The notes below the pieces were generated by a model that was given only the letters and a program-made list of their open reading frames with translations, had not been told where the DNA came from and ran no database searches. The position numbers and the translations under genes are program-made. From the NCBI RefSeq assembly GCF_030418305.1, contig NZ_JAUHPX010000003.1, forward strand, positions 338,110 to 402,109: DNA of 64,000 nucleotides. The letters run 5' to 3'. The stretch is from Demequina lignilytica (GTDB taxonomy: Bacteria > Actinomycetota > Actinomycetes > Actinomycetales > Demequinaceae). Shown piece by piece: positions 16,229-25,886 of this stretch (position 1 is the stretch's first letter; each line of letters opens with the position of its first letter).

Positions 16229-17932
16229 ATGGAGTCAGGGTGGGTGGCCCGCTGGGTCCCGGGCGTGCGGGTCGCACGCGGCTACCACCGCGCGTGGCTG
16301 TGGCCCGACCTGCGGGCCGGGCTGATCGTCACGGCGCTGCTGATCCCGGCCGGCATGGGCTACGCGCGCGTCGCCGGGCTGCCGCCGGAGACCGGCCTCT
16401 ACGCGACGATCGTCCCGCTGGTGGTCTACGCCCTGGTGGGTCCCTCCCGCATCCTCGTGCTGGGTCCGGACTCCGCCCTCGCGCCGATCATCGCGGCGTC
16501 GATCCTGCCGCTCGCGGCCGGCGACCCGGGACGCGCGGTCGCCCTCGCGGGCCTGCTGTCGATCCTGGTGGGCCTGCTGATGCTCGTCGGCGGCGTCCTG
16601 CGCCTGGGCTTCGTCACGGACCTGCTGTCGAAGCCCGTGCGTGTCGGCTACCTCAACGCGATCGCGGTGATCGTGATCCTGTCGCAGGCGCCCGCGCTGC
16701 TCGGGATCACGCTCGAGGCGTCCGGTCCGGGCGGCCGCGCGGTCGCGCTCGTCGCCGCGGTGGCGGACGGCGACGCCGTGCCGTTGGCGGCCGCGCTCGG
16801 CCTCGGGTCGCTCGCGGTGATCCTGGTGCTCCGGCGGCTGCGGTCCCCGGTGCCGGGCGTGCTGGTGGTGGTCGTGCTCGCCACGGTCGCGACCTGGGCG
16901 CTCGGATGGGACGGCTCGCTCGCGGTGGTGGGCGCGCTGCCCCCGGGCCTGCCCGCGCCCGCGCTCGCGGGCCTCGCGTGGTCGGACGTGGGCGCGCTGG
17001 TGGTGCCGGCCGCCGGCATCGCGCTGGTCGCGTTCACCGACAGCGCGGTGCTCTCGCGCACGCTCGCGGCCCGCCGCGGCGAGTCGGTGGACGGGAGCCA
17101 GGAGCTCATCGGCATCGGTGCCGCGAACGTCGCCGGAGGACTCCTCGGCGGCTTCGCCGTCTCCGCCTCCTCCTCCCGCACCCCCGTCGCCGAGCAGGCG
17201 GGATCGCGCTCGCAGCTGACGGGGCTGGTGGGCGCCGCGCTCATCGTGCTGTTCATCCTCGCGGCGCCCGGCCTCACCGGATACCTGCCCGTCGCGACCC
17301 TCGCCGCGGTGGTGGTGGCGGCCGCGCTCAGCCTCATCGACGCACCGGCGATGGCGCGGCTGTGGCGCATGGACCGGCTCGACCTCGCCCTGTCGGTCGC
17401 GGCCTTCGTCGGCGTGCTCGTCGTCGGCGTGCTGGAGGGCATCGCGGCCGCGATCGTGCTGTCGCTGCTCGCCTTCGTGCGCCGCTCGTGGCGGCCGTAC
17501 CGCGCCGAGCTCGGCCGCGTGCCCGGCCTGCGCGGCTATCACGACCTCTCTCGCTACCCCACCACGGGGAGGCGCCTGCCCGGCATCGTCATCGTCCGCT
17601 TCGACGCCCCGCTCTTCTTCGCCAACGGCGAGTCGTTCGACGACTGGGTCCGCGAACGGGTCGCCGAGCGGCCCGACGTGCGCACCGTGATCCTCGCGGC
17701 CGAGCCCATCACGGCGATCGACACCACCGCGGTCGAGCAGCTCGTGGAGCTCGACGACCACCTCGCGCGGCACGGGGTCGCACTGGTGCTCGCGGAGATC
17801 AAGGACCCGGTCCGCGACACGCTCGCGCGCTACGGCTACGCCGAGCGGTTCGGCGCCGAGCGCGTGTACCCGACGGTCGGCGCCGCCGTCGACGCGATCA
17901 CCGGCGAGTTCCGCACGGACCTCGACGGGTGA
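16229..17932 (+). CDS. SulP-family anion transporter with STAS domain
   Basis: 567 residues from ATG 16229, behind GGAGGGGGAGG. The N-terminal SulP core has about 12-14 membrane segments and begins with WLWPDLRAGLIVTALLIPAGMGYA. An ETGLYATIVP segment and the phrase SSSRTPVAEQAGSRSQLTGLV are family landmarks. A cytoplasmic STAS domain follows from about residue 445 (GIVIVRFDAPLFFAN). Family members carry sulfate, bicarbonate or other anions. No neighbouring gene identifies the substrate. Confidence 0.93.
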   Translation: MESGWVARWVPGVRVARGYHRAWLWPDLRAGLIVTALLIPAGMGYARVAGLPPETGLYATIVPLVVYALVGPSRILVLGPDSALAPIIAASILPLAAGDPGRAVALAGLLSILVGLLMLVGGVLRLGFVTDLLSKPVRVGYLNAIAVIVILSQAPALLGITLEASGPGGRAVALVAAVADGDAVPLAAALGLGSLAVILVLRRLRSPVPGVLVVVVLATVATWALGWDGSLAVVGALPPGLPAPALAGLAWSDVGALVVPAAGIALVAFTDSAVLSRTLAARRGESVDGSQELIGIGAANVAGGLLGGFAVSASSSRTPVAEQAGSRSQLTGLVGAALIVLFILAAPGLTGYLPVATLAAVVVAAALSLIDAPAMARLWRMDRLDLALSVAAFVGVLVVGVLEGIAAAIVLSLLAFVRRSWRPYRAELGRVPGLRGYHDLSRYPTTGRRLPGIVIVRFDAPLFFANGESFDDWVRERVAERPDVRTVILAAEPITAIDTTAVEQLVELDDHLARHGVALVLAEIKDPVRDTLARYGYAERFGAERVYPTVGAAVDAITGEFRTDLDG

Positions 17933-17933
17933 G

Positions 17934-18995
17934 TCAGGACTCGGCGAGCGCCTCGTCGCGGCCCACGTCGGCGTCGAGCGCGCCGACGGTCCGCAGGAAC
18001 AGGATGATCCACGCGAAGATCAGCACCCCGGCGACCAGCTCCACGGCGGTCAGCGTGTAGTAGCCGATCGCGAACATCACGGCGAGCACGAAGATCACGC
18101 CGAAGAACAGCCAGCCGACCGGGAGGAACGCGCGGGAGATCCCCGGGATCCACGCCTTGAGCCGGATGGTGAGCACCGCGAAGGCGATCGCCATGCCCGA
18201 CGCCACCGCGGTGTGGATCCAGAACTGCGTGTCCACCTTGAAGATGCCGACGCAGCCGAGGAACACGCCGATGACGATCAGGGTGAGCCGCACCCGGCCG
18301 ACGCTGCTGTCCTCCGCGGTCGGGATGGCGCGGGTGGCGTAGCGGGCGAGCACCGTCAGCAGGAAGCCGGCGACGATCAGCGTCAGGTTGAACGCCAGCG
18401 CCGACAGGTCGGACGTGATGCCCAGGGAGCTGAGGTTCTCCTCCCACCAGTGCGGATCGCTCGCCGTGAGCATGCTGGCGATGATGCCCAGCACGAGGAA
18501 CGTCGCGAGCACCACCGCGAGCAGCTGGGCGTCCAGGTGGGTCGCCGAGAGGAACGCGACGTAGGCGGAGACGGCGGCGGCCGCCCCGCTCAGCGCGAGG
18601 ATCGGGAGCCAGAACACGGTCGCGTCGATGAACGACTCCGCCATGATGCGCGCGACCAGCGTCCATCCGAGCAGGGCGATCACGCCGTGCGCGAGGGCGA
18701 GCACCGCGACGTCGATGACGTCGAGCGCGCCGGTGATGCGCGGCCCGCCGCGCAGGTGCAGGGCGTAGCGTCCGGCGGCGAACGCCAGCATGGTCGCCAC
18801 GGCCGAGGCCAGCGCCGCGTACGTGCCGACGGACCCCTCGCCCGCGATCGGCGCGTCGTCGAACCCGAACACCAGCAGGGCGATCCCGGCGACCGCGGTG
18901 TAGGCGACGGCACCGAGGCCCATCGCGGTGAGCTCGGTCGCGGTGTTGACGCGCGTGGACATGGGCTGTCCCGAGGAGGCCGGCGAGGTGCTCAC
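17934..18995 (-). CDS. DUF998-like multi-pass membrane protein
   Basis: 353 residues from GTG 18995; ATG 18962 is an alternative. The GTG is preferred because TATCCT lies 6 bases upstream, a leaderless pattern, while the ATG has no ribosome-binding site. About nine hydrophobic segments fill the protein. A central DPHWWEENLSSLGITSDLSALAFN stretch resembles the DUF998 signature. No catalytic residues are recognised. It ends 1 bp from the convergent SulP gene. The function is unknown. Confidence 0.7.
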   Translation of the reverse strand: MSTSPASSGQPMSTRVNTATELTAMGLGAVAYTAVAGIALLVFGFDDAPIAGEGSVGTYAALASAVATMLAFAAGRYALHLRGGPRITGALDVIDVAVLALAHGVIALLGWTLVARIMAESFIDATVFWLPILALSGAAAAVSAYVAFLSATHLDAQLLAVVLATFLVLGIIASMLTASDPHWWEENLSSLGITSDLSALAFNLTLIVAGFLLTVLARYATRAIPTAEDSSVGRVRLTLIVIGVFLGCVGIFKVDTQFWIHTAVASGMAIAFAVLTIRLKAWIPGISRAFLPVGWLFFGVIFVLAVMFAIGYYTLTAVELVAGVLIFAWIILFLRTVGALDADVGRDEALAES

Positions 18996-19001
18996 CCTCG
19001 G

Positions 19002-19007
19002 AGGATA
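19002..19007 (-). promoter_or_regulatory. -10 box of a leaderless transcript
   Basis: TATCCT on the minus strand, 6 bases before the GTG of the DUF998-like gene. Confidence 0.5.
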
Positions 19008-19054
19008 GTGCGCCCGGTCCCCACGGCGCCGGGGGACGAGGCGCGCGCCGTGTC

Positions 19055-21031
19055 TCAGGCCGAGGGCAGCGGGGCCAGGCTGTACGCCGCAACGCCGCGG
19101 CCGGGCTTGACCAGCACCATGACCTCCTCGACCAGGCGCGCCCGCCGCCGCGAGATGCGCCCGGCGAAGGTGCCCGGCGCGCCCTCGACGGGCCCGAGGA
19201 TGTGGCCGTCCGCCCACACCTGGACGCCCTCGGCCGGGTCGTCCACGCGCACCGTGACCTCCCAGAACGCCTCGCCCGCGGCGATCGCGACGGAGTGCGC
19301 GGCGGACGATGCGGCGGTCGGGTCGGGCGCGCGGCCTCCCGGGGCGGCGGCCGGGATCAGATCGCTGGGCAGGCCGGGGGTGAGGAACGCGGGAAGGCGG
19401 TGCCGGGTCGCCTGCTCGTAGGCATGCGCGCGGTCGATCAGCACGTCGTCGCGGTAGGCGGGTCCCGCGAACGTCAGCCCGACGGGCATCTGGGTGTCGC
19501 CCATGAAGCCCATGGGGACCGTCACCGTGGGGATGCCCAGGTGGCGGATCACGCGGTTGCCGTTGGAGTAGACGACGCCGTTCCGCGACGCATGGGCGAG
19601 GCTCTCGGGACGGGTGAACAGGTCGTCCCGGCCCACGTCGCCGGCGGCGGGGAAGACGATGAGGTCCAGCCCCTCGTCGTCGAGCCATCGCTCGAAGTCC
19701 TGCCGCCGCGCCTCCTCGAGGCCCGTGAGCAGGTGGTCGAAGCCGGGGACCTCGTCGAACGACGACGGCACGCCCGCCTTGACCAGCTCGGCCAGCCGCT
19801 GCCAGTCGAAGCCGCCGCGAGCGCGGGTGATCCACACGGGCCACAGCGCGTCCTCGATCGGGAACACGGAGTCGCCGTCCACGTCCGCCCAGGTGCCGAG
19901 GTCGGGGTCGCCGTTCACGCGCAGGAACTGGTCGAGCACCATCGCGGTGACCGGGCCGCCCTCCATGGTGCGCCAGTTCGGCGGCACCAGGCCGCGGGAC
20001 GCGAGGCCCTGGGCGCCCGGTCGATCCTCCTCGTAGTTCTCCCACGCGGGGAAGCCGACCTCGACCACCTCGGCGCCCAGGGAGCGGAGGTCGTCCGCCG
20101 CCCGGTCCCACAGGGCACGCACGCTCGGCCGGATGACCGGGGGCTCGAGCGGCGCATCGTCCTCCCCGATGAAGATCCGCGGCACGCCGATCCGCAGGCC
20201 CTCCAGGCGCGTCGGGCGCTCGCGGACCAGCGGCCTGGGCATGACGTCCTCGGGGCGGGGGAGCGCCACGGCGGTCTGCTGGCGCCAGAAGTCGCCGGTC
20301 GTGTCGGGGTCCTCGGCCACGAGCACCTCCAGCAGCACCGTCAGGTCCTCGACCGTGCGGGTGTGGGGGACCACCACGTCGCAGGTGGGGCGCAAGGGCC
20401 AGTTGCCGCGGATCGAGATCAGCCCGCGCGACGGCGTGTACGCGACCAGGGCGTTGTTGGAGGCGGGGGAGCGGCCGGAGGAGACGGTCTCCTCCGCCAT
20501 GCCGAACGCGGCCATGGAGGCGGCGGTCGAGGTGCCCGAGCCGTTCGACGAGCCGGAGCCGTAGGCGGCCGTGATGTAGTCGGGGTTGTACGGGCTGCGG
20601 GCGTAGCCGTAGACGCCGGGCTGGATGCCGCCCGCCGCCATGGGCGGCATGTTCGTCTTGCCGAGCAGCACCGCGCCGGCCCCGCGCAGCAGCGCCACGG
20701 TCGCGGCGTCGTCGGTGGCGACCAGGTCCTTGAGCGCCGGGCTGCCGGAGGCGACCGTGAGCCCCTTCGCCTTGTAGCTGTCCTTGATCGTGTAGGGGAT
20801 GCCCTCGAGGGGGCCGGCCTCGCCGCGCGCGCGCCGCGCGTCGGACTGGGCGGCATCCGCGAGACAGTCGGGGTTGAGCACGGCGATCGCGTTCAGGCAG
20901 GGGCCGGTGCGGTCGTAGTACGCGATGCGGTTGAGGTACGCGCAGACCAGGTCGACGCTGGTCACCTCGCCCGCCGCGAGGGCGGCCCTCATCTCGGCGA
21001 TGGTCATCTCGACCACATCGATCGTCCGCAT
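19055..21031 (-). CDS. Amidase-signature family hydrolase
   Basis: 658 residues. Three ATGs in a row start at 21037; the third (21031) has the best spacing to GAAGGG. The amidase signature fold has the Ser-cisSer-Lys triad: Lys in PYTIKDSYKAKG and the Gly/Ser-rich loop GSGSSNGSGTS. At about 500-560 the usual C-terminal part is seen (GIPTVTVPMGFMG...LPVGLTFAG-like text). A further region of about 80 residues follows and is not typical. It could hydrolyse an amide such as an amino-acid amide or an acylated compound. It is divergent from the amylosucrase gene, with no obvious pathway link. Confidence 0.87.
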   Translation of the reverse strand: MRTIDVVEMTIAEMRAALAAGEVTSVDLVCAYLNRIAYYDRTGPCLNAIAVLNPDCLADAAQSDARRARGEAGPLEGIPYTIKDSYKAKGLTVASGSPALKDLVATDDAATVALLRGAGAVLLGKTNMPPMAAGGIQPGVYGYARSPYNPDYITAAYGSGSSNGSGTSTAASMAAFGMAEETVSSGRSPASNNALVAYTPSRGLISIRGNWPLRPTCDVVVPHTRTVEDLTVLLEVLVAEDPDTTGDFWRQQTAVALPRPEDVMPRPLVRERPTRLEGLRIGVPRIFIGEDDAPLEPPVIRPSVRALWDRAADDLRSLGAEVVEVGFPAWENYEEDRPGAQGLASRGLVPPNWRTMEGGPVTAMVLDQFLRVNGDPDLGTWADVDGDSVFPIEDALWPVWITRARGGFDWQRLAELVKAGVPSSFDEVPGFDHLLTGLEEARRQDFERWLDDEGLDLIVFPAAGDVGRDDLFTRPESLAHASRNGVVYSNGNRVIRHLGIPTVTVPMGFMGDTQMPVGLTFAGPAYRDDVLIDRAHAYEQATRHRLPAFLTPGLPSDLIPAAAPGGRAPDPTAASSAAHSVAIAAGEAFWEVTVRVDDPAEGVQVWADGHILGPVEGAPGTFAGRISRRRARLVEEVMVLVKPGRGVAAYSLAPLPSA

Positions 21032-21131
21032 CATCATCCCTTCCGTGCGCCCAGGTGCCTCATCCTTCACCCCGGTGGACCGTGCGGGAAGCCCGGCGCG
21101 CTCGAGACGCACGATGCGTGCGCCGGATCGA

Positions 21132-21137
21132 TAGCAT
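21132..21137 (+). promoter_or_regulatory. -10 box for the amylosucrase gene
   Basis: TAGCAT lies 22 bases before the amylosucrase ATG and precedes a GGAGGG ribosome-binding site, giving a short normal leader. Confidence 0.4.
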
Positions 21138-21158
21138 CGTCATGACGGAGGGACGACG

Positions 21159-23063
21159 ATGACGCTTCTCGATGCCGACGCCGGTGTGGACGAGGAACGG
21201 ATCCTTGCCGCGATCGAGGCGGAGCACGGGCCGGACGAGGATCTCCGCCGTCGCGTCGGCGACCAGTTCGCGCGCCTCCACTCGCTGTTCGGGCGGCTCT
21301 ACGGGACCAGGGACGATGCGTTCGAGCAGCTCGCTGCGGTAGTCGCCGAGGCGGCCGCCTCCGCGCGTGCCCGCCCGGCCGACCTGCGCGAGCGGGATCG
21401 CGCCCTGGAGGCGGATCCCGGGTGGTTCGAGTCCGAGCGCATGGTCGGCGGCGTGTGCTACGTCGACCGCTACGCCGGGACGCTCGCCGGGGTGCGCGAG
21501 CAGATCCCGTACTTCCGCGAGCTGGGCCTCACCTACCTGCACCTCATGCCGCTGTTCGAGAGCCCGGAGGGCGACGACGACGGCGGGTACGCGGTGTCGA
21601 GCTACCGGCGCGTCGACCCGCGGTTGGGGACGATGCAGGAGCTGGCCGAGCTCGCGACGGACCTGCGGGCCGCGGGGATCTCCCTGGTGGTGGACTTCAT
21701 CTTCAACCACACGAGCGACGAGCACGAGTGGGCGCGCAGGGCGGTCGCCGGGGAGGAGGGCTACGAGGACTTCTACCTGATCTTCCCCGACCGGGAGATG
21801 CCGGACCTCTACGAGCGGACCACGCGGGAGATCTTCCCCGACGACCACGCCGGGTCGTTCATCCAGCTGCCTGACGGCAGGTGGATCTGGTCGACCTTCT
21901 ACCACTTCCAGTGGGACCTCAACTATGCGAACCCGGCGGTGTTCCGCGCCATGGCGGGCGAGATGCTGTTCCTCGCGAACCAGGGCGTCGCCGCGCTCCG
22001 GATGGACGCCGTCGCCTTCATCTGGAAGCGCATCGGCACCGCCTGCGAGTCGCTGCCCGAGGCCCACCTCCTGCTGCAGGCCTTCAACGCGGTGGTGCGG
22101 ATCGCGGCGCCCGCGATGCTGTTCAAGTCGGAGGCGATCGTCCACCCGGACGAGGTCATCGAGTTCATCTCGCCCGACGAGTGCCAGCTCTCGTACAACC
22201 CCCTGCAGATGGCGCTCACCTGGGAGGCGCTCGCGACCCGCGACGCCCGCCTGCTCCAGCAGGCGCTCGACACGCGTCACGACCTTCCGCCGGGGACCGC
22301 GTGGGCCACCTACGTCCGCGGCCACGACGACATCGGCTGGACGTTCGCGGACGAGGACGCGATCCAGTTCGGCGTGGTCGGCGGGCCGCACCGGCGCTTC
22401 CTCAACGACTTCTACGTGCGGCAGGCGCTGGGCTCGTTCGCGCGCGGCGTGCCGTTCCAGGAGAACCCGCGGACGGGCGACGCGCGCGTGACCGGCACCA
22501 CCGCGTCGCTCGCGGGAGTCGAGTCGGGCGACGCGGGCGGCGAGGACCGGGTGGTGCTCGCCCACGCCATCGCGATGTCGACCGGCGGGATCCCGCTCAT
22601 CTATCTGGGTGACGAGGTCGGCCAGGTCAACGACTACTCGTACCGGGAGCGGCCCGACGAGGCGGGCGACACCCGGTGGGTCCACCGGCCCTACCGTCCG
22701 GTCGGTCTCTACGAGCAGCGCCACGATCCGACGACGGTCGCGGGCCGCCTGTTCCACCGGATCTCGCGGCTGATCGCCGTGCGCGCGGCGACGCCGGAGC
22801 TCGGGGGCAACGCGTTGATCCCGTTCCACGTGCAGGACCCGGGGGTGCTCGGCTATCAGCGCCCGGGTCCGACCGCCGATGACCCTCGGGTGCTGGTGCT
22901 CGCGAACGTCGGGGACGACCCGGTGACGGTGGAGGCGCTCACGCTCTCGGGCCTCGAGAGCGGAGCGGTCGACCTCGTCACCGGCGCCGCGGTGGAGATC
23001 GGCGCGGGGATCGTGCTCCCGGCGCACGGCTTCGTGTGGCTGCGGGTGCGCGCCCTCCGGTGA
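21159..23063 (+). CDS. Amylosucrase (GH13 subfamily 4)
   Basis: 634 residues, the length of known amylosucrases. The enzyme moves glucose from sucrose onto an alpha-1,4-glucan, releasing fructose; side products are turanose and trehalulose. The catalytic residues are D283 (RMDAVAF), E325 (FKSEAIVHPDE) and D390 (RGHDDIGWTF), each three positions lower than in the Neisseria polysaccharea enzyme. The segments DECQLSYNPLQMAL and GGIPLIYLGDEVGQVND are also shared with it. It lacks a signal peptide. Related sucrose hydrolases have the same motifs, so hydrolysis rather than polymer synthesis is possible. Confidence 0.92.
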   Translation: MTLLDADAGVDEERILAAIEAEHGPDEDLRRRVGDQFARLHSLFGRLYGTRDDAFEQLAAVVAEAAASARARPADLRERDRALEADPGWFESERMVGGVCYVDRYAGTLAGVREQIPYFRELGLTYLHLMPLFESPEGDDDGGYAVSSYRRVDPRLGTMQELAELATDLRAAGISLVVDFIFNHTSDEHEWARRAVAGEEGYEDFYLIFPDREMPDLYERTTREIFPDDHAGSFIQLPDGRWIWSTFYHFQWDLNYANPAVFRAMAGEMLFLANQGVAALRMDAVAFIWKRIGTACESLPEAHLLLQAFNAVVRIAAPAMLFKSEAIVHPDEVIEFISPDECQLSYNPLQMALTWEALATRDARLLQQALDTRHDLPPGTAWATYVRGHDDIGWTFADEDAIQFGVVGGPHRRFLNDFYVRQALGSFARGVPFQENPRTGDARVTGTTASLAGVESGDAGGEDRVVLAHAIAMSTGGIPLIYLGDEVGQVNDYSYRERPDEAGDTRWVHRPYRPVGLYEQRHDPTTVAGRLFHRISRLIAVRAATPELGGNALIPFHVQDPGVLGYQRPGPTADDPRVLVLANVGDDPVTVEALTLSGLESGAVDLVTGAAVEIGAGIVLPAHGFVWLRVRALR

Positions 23064-23375
23064 CCCCAGGCGGCGGTACGCGGAGGTGAGGACGGCGGCG
23101 CGCGAGCGGCGCGGGGCCGCGATGGCCCTCGTTGCGTGCTTCGCGTCCTGTTCCGCTCGGAGCACTCCGCAGGTCGGCGTTCTCCCCGGGGGGCACCCGG
23201 GGAGCGTCCACGTTCCGCCTGGGTGGTCGCGCGATTCGCCTAGAATCGATCCGCGAGCTGGAGGCAGCAGGGGGCGAGAGACCGCATCGTCCGGCATCGG
23301 GCGACCACAGGTACGTCGTCGGTCTGCCTTCGGAGGCTCGTGGAGGTATCTGGCACCAGAGAGCGGAGAGGCGGC
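23064..23375 (+). other. Gap with terminator-like hairpin and promoter before the second LacI gene
   Basis: No gene is supported here. CTCCCCGGG (23182-23190) pairs with CCCGGGGAG (23196-23204) around GGGCA, a likely end signal for amylosucrase mRNA without a T-tract. TAGAAT at 23241-23246 is a strong -10 candidate for the regulator. A GGACGATGCGG word lies at 23282-23292 in the minus orientation. Confidence 0.5.
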
Positions 23376-24404
23376 GTGGCCGTAACACGGGCCGATGTGG
23401 CCCGCCGAGCAGGAGTCTCGGCAAGCACCGTGTCCTACGTGCTCAGTGGTGAGCGCCCGATCTCCGAGGCGACGCGCGACCGGGTGCGGGCTGCGATCGC
23501 CGAGCTCGGCTACACGCCCAACGCTCTGGCGCGGGGCCTCGCGGGAGGGTGGCGCGGCATGATCGGCCTGCACTGGCCCCTGGGCGATCGACCGATCAGC
23601 ACCACGGAATCCGAGTACATCGCCGCGGTGTCGGACGCGGCCCGTCGTCGTGGCTTCCACCTCCTCCTCTGGTCGAATCCTGTCGACGAGACTGACGAGT
23701 GGAAGCTCGTCCTCTCGCAGGGCCTCGTCGACGGTGTCGTGCTCATGGAGGTGGTCACCGACGATCCGCGCCTGCCGGTGCTCGACAAGCTCGGCACGCC
23801 GTACGTCATCGTGGGGCGGGACGATGCGCGTCCCGAGGCCAACCACGTGGACGCCGACTTCGACGACCTCGCTGAACGCGCCGTGGCCTACGTGGGGGAG
23901 CATGGCCATCGCGAACTGGTCCTCCTCAGCCAGACCGAGCAGATCGACCGCAGCGGATACGGGCCGGTGTCACGGATGCGGCGGTCGCTCGAGCGTGCGT
24001 CCGGGCGGGCAGGCGCTCGCCTCCATACCGTCCACGCCCCGCTGTCGATCCGCGGGGGACGGCAGGCCTTCCTCGACATGAGGCGTATCGCGCCAGAGGC
24101 CACCTGCGTGCTCGAGGTCAACGAGCCGGCGACGATCGGTCTGCTCGAGTCCGTCACCGCGGCCGGTCTCGACGTGCCGCGGGACCTGTCGGTTCTCGCG
24201 CTCAACCAGGGTCGCGTCGCGATGGAGATGGTCGTGCCTGAGCTGTCGGACGTCTCGGCACCGCCTCACGAGATCAGCGCGCGCGCCGTGGGCGCCCTCA
24301 TCGACAGGGTCGAGGGCGCGTCGGCCCATCCGATCGCCGAGCTGGTGCGAGCGGCCACCACCGAGCGGCAGAGCGTCGCTCGCGCACCCGCCAGCCGACG
24401 CTGA
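23376..24404 (+). CDS. LacI-family regulator of the glucoside operon
   Basis: 342 residues from GTG 23376, behind GGAGAGG; an upstream GTG at 23340 lacks this spacing. The helix-turn-helix is at about 2-22 (VTRADVARRAGVSASTVSYVL) and the hinge at 48-56 (PNALARGL). The effector domain is of the usual type, though its LHWPLG opening is atypical. Its 3' end and the following bases carry three imperfect copies of GCACCCGCC. It stands immediately before the sugar operon whose promoter is bracketed by two palindromes, its probable targets. Confidence 0.92.
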   Translation: MAVTRADVARRAGVSASTVSYVLSGERPISEATRDRVRAAIAELGYTPNALARGLAGGWRGMIGLHWPLGDRPISTTESEYIAAVSDAARRRGFHLLLWSNPVDETDEWKLVLSQGLVDGVVLMEVVTDDPRLPVLDKLGTPYVIVGRDDARPEANHVDADFDDLAERAVAYVGEHGHRELVLLSQTEQIDRSGYGPVSRMRRSLERASGRAGARLHTVHAPLSIRGGRQAFLDMRRIAPEATCVLEVNEPATIGLLESVTAAGLDVPRDLSVLALNQGRVAMEMVVPELSDVSAPPHEISARAVGALIDRVEGASAHPIAELVRAATTERQSVARAPASRR

Positions 24405-24459
24405 GCACCCGCCGACCGACGTCGCGCACCCGCCGACCGTAGCGATCCCACGTCGTTCT

Positions 24460-24507
24460 ATCGACGCGCGTCGACTTTGGTGTTATGGTTCATCGACGCG
24501 CGTCGAT
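24460..24507 (+). promoter_or_regulatory. Promoter bracketed by twin LacI-type palindromes
   Basis: ATCGACGCGCGTCGAT at 24492-24507 is a perfect 16-bp palindrome. The copy at 24460-24475 differs at its last base. Their centres are 32 bp apart, about three helical turns, so two dimers could bind the same face and interact. TATGGT (24484-24489) is a -10 candidate, and TCGACG within the first palindrome (24461-24466) is a -35 candidate at 17-bp spacing. Repressor binding would block the promoter. Confidence 0.8.
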
Positions 24508-24561
24508 AACTGCGGCGTGGCGGCGGCGGAGAGTCGCACAGGAAACAAGGAGGTTTCACAC

Positions 24562-25878
24562 ATGAGCACGACACGACGAATCATCGGCGGGGCGGCAGCG
24601 GTGACGGCGGGTGCGCTCGCCCTCGGGCTCGCGGGGTGCAGTGCGGATGCGGGGGAGCAAGCAGGAGGCGAGTCGCCGGACGAGCTGACGATCTGGTGGA
24701 TCCAGTCGCCGGACTCGCCTATCGGACAGGGATGGCAGATGGCTCTCGATGAGTTCGAGGCTGCTCATCCTGAGGTCGAGGTGACCTTCGAGACGAAGTC
24801 CTGGGACCAGCTGCGCCAGACCGGACAGATGATCCTGAACTCACCCGAGGCGCCCGACATCCTCGAATACCCGAAGGGCAATGCGTCGGCCGGCACGGTC
24901 GTGAAGGCGGGCCTCCTCACGGACCTCGAGGATGTCGCCGTCGAGCGCGGGTGGACCGAGATCCTGCCCGAGAGCCTTCAGACGGTGGGCCGGTACGACG
25001 AGCGAGGGCTCATGGGGTCCGGCGCCCTGTACGGCGTGCCCGGCTACGGCGAGTATGTGTCGGTCTTCTACAACGTGGACGTGCTCGCGGAGCGCGGCTA
25101 CGAGCCGCCCACGACCGTGGCGGAATTCGAGACGATCATGGCCGACTTCACGGCCGACGGCGTAACCCCGATCGCCCTGGGTGCATCCGACTATCCTCTG
25201 GTCCATCTGGTGTACGCCCTCGCCCTGAGCGAGGCCGACCAGCAGTGGGTGCGCGACTTCCAGTTCTTCGACGGACCTGTCGACTTCCACGACGCGGCCT
25301 GGACGTTCGCCGCCGAGAAGATCGCCGAGTGGACCGAGGCCGGATACATCGGCGCGGACGCCACGGGAATCGACTCGGTCGGTGCTGCGACGGGCTTCAA
25401 GAGCGGAGCGAATCCGTTCTTCGTGAGCGGCTCATGGTTCCACGGTGAGTTCGCCACGGACATCACGGACTTCGAGTGGGGCACGTTCAGGTTCCCCGGA
25501 AGCGGTCTGAGCCTCGGTTCGGGCGGCCACATCTGGGTCGTGCCCGCGCAGTCGGAGAGCAAGGAGCTCGCCTACGACTTCATCGACTACGCGCTCTCGC
25601 CTGAGGTCCAGACGGCCATCGCGAACCTCGGGGGCATCCCCGTCGCCGCGGACCGGGCGAGCGTCACCGATCCGGTGGGTCAGATGGCGGTGGACGACTT
25701 CGACCAGATCCTCGCCGACGACGCGCTCGGGCTGTACCCCGACTGGCCGGTCGCGGGCTACTACGAGGTCTTCCTCGCCGCCGGGCAGCAGCTCGTGCTC
25801 GGCAGCACGACGCCCGACGAGTTCCTGGACACGATCGGCGCGGCATACGAGACCGGCAAGGCCGACGCCGGCCTGTGA
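24562..25878 (+). CDS. Sugar ABC transporter substrate-binding lipoprotein
   Basis: 438 residues from ATG 24562 behind AAGGAGG; an earlier in-frame start at 24517 is rejected. The lipobox is LAGC with Cys at residue 26. It is a family 1 solute-binding fold (ELTIWWIQSPDSP, then EVEVTFETKSWDQL, and PDILEYPKGNA). It is the first gene of a five-gene operon. The downstream GH13 enzyme suggests an alpha-glucoside ligand. No ATPase gene is in the operon. Confidence 0.93.
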   Translation: MSTTRRIIGGAAAVTAGALALGLAGCSADAGEQAGGESPDELTIWWIQSPDSPIGQGWQMALDEFEAAHPEVEVTFETKSWDQLRQTGQMILNSPEAPDILEYPKGNASAGTVVKAGLLTDLEDVAVERGWTEILPESLQTVGRYDERGLMGSGALYGVPGYGEYVSVFYNVDVLAERGYEPPTTVAEFETIMADFTADGVTPIALGASDYPLVHLVYALALSEADQQWVRDFQFFDGPVDFHDAAWTFAAEKIAEWTEAGYIGADATGIDSVGAATGFKSGANPFFVSGSWFHGEFATDITDFEWGTFRFPGSGLSLGSGGHIWVVPAQSESKELAYDFIDYALSPEVQTAIANLGGIPVAADRASVTDPVGQMAVDDFDQILADDALGLYPDWPVAGYYEVFLAAGQQLVLGSTTPDEFLDTIGAAYETGKADAGL

Positions 25879-25886
25879 TGGGACCG

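Noticed and set aside
18996..20111. Long extension of the DUF998-like gene over the amidase
   Set aside because: It covers the amidase gene in a different frame, with Arg/Gly/Pro-rich text and no family match.
22921..22932. Possible attachment-site copy of the tRNA-Ser(CGA) 3' end (CGGTGACGGTGG) as left end of a genomic island
   Set aside because: The match is only 12 bp, lies within the amylosucrase coding sequence, and there is no integrase in the window.
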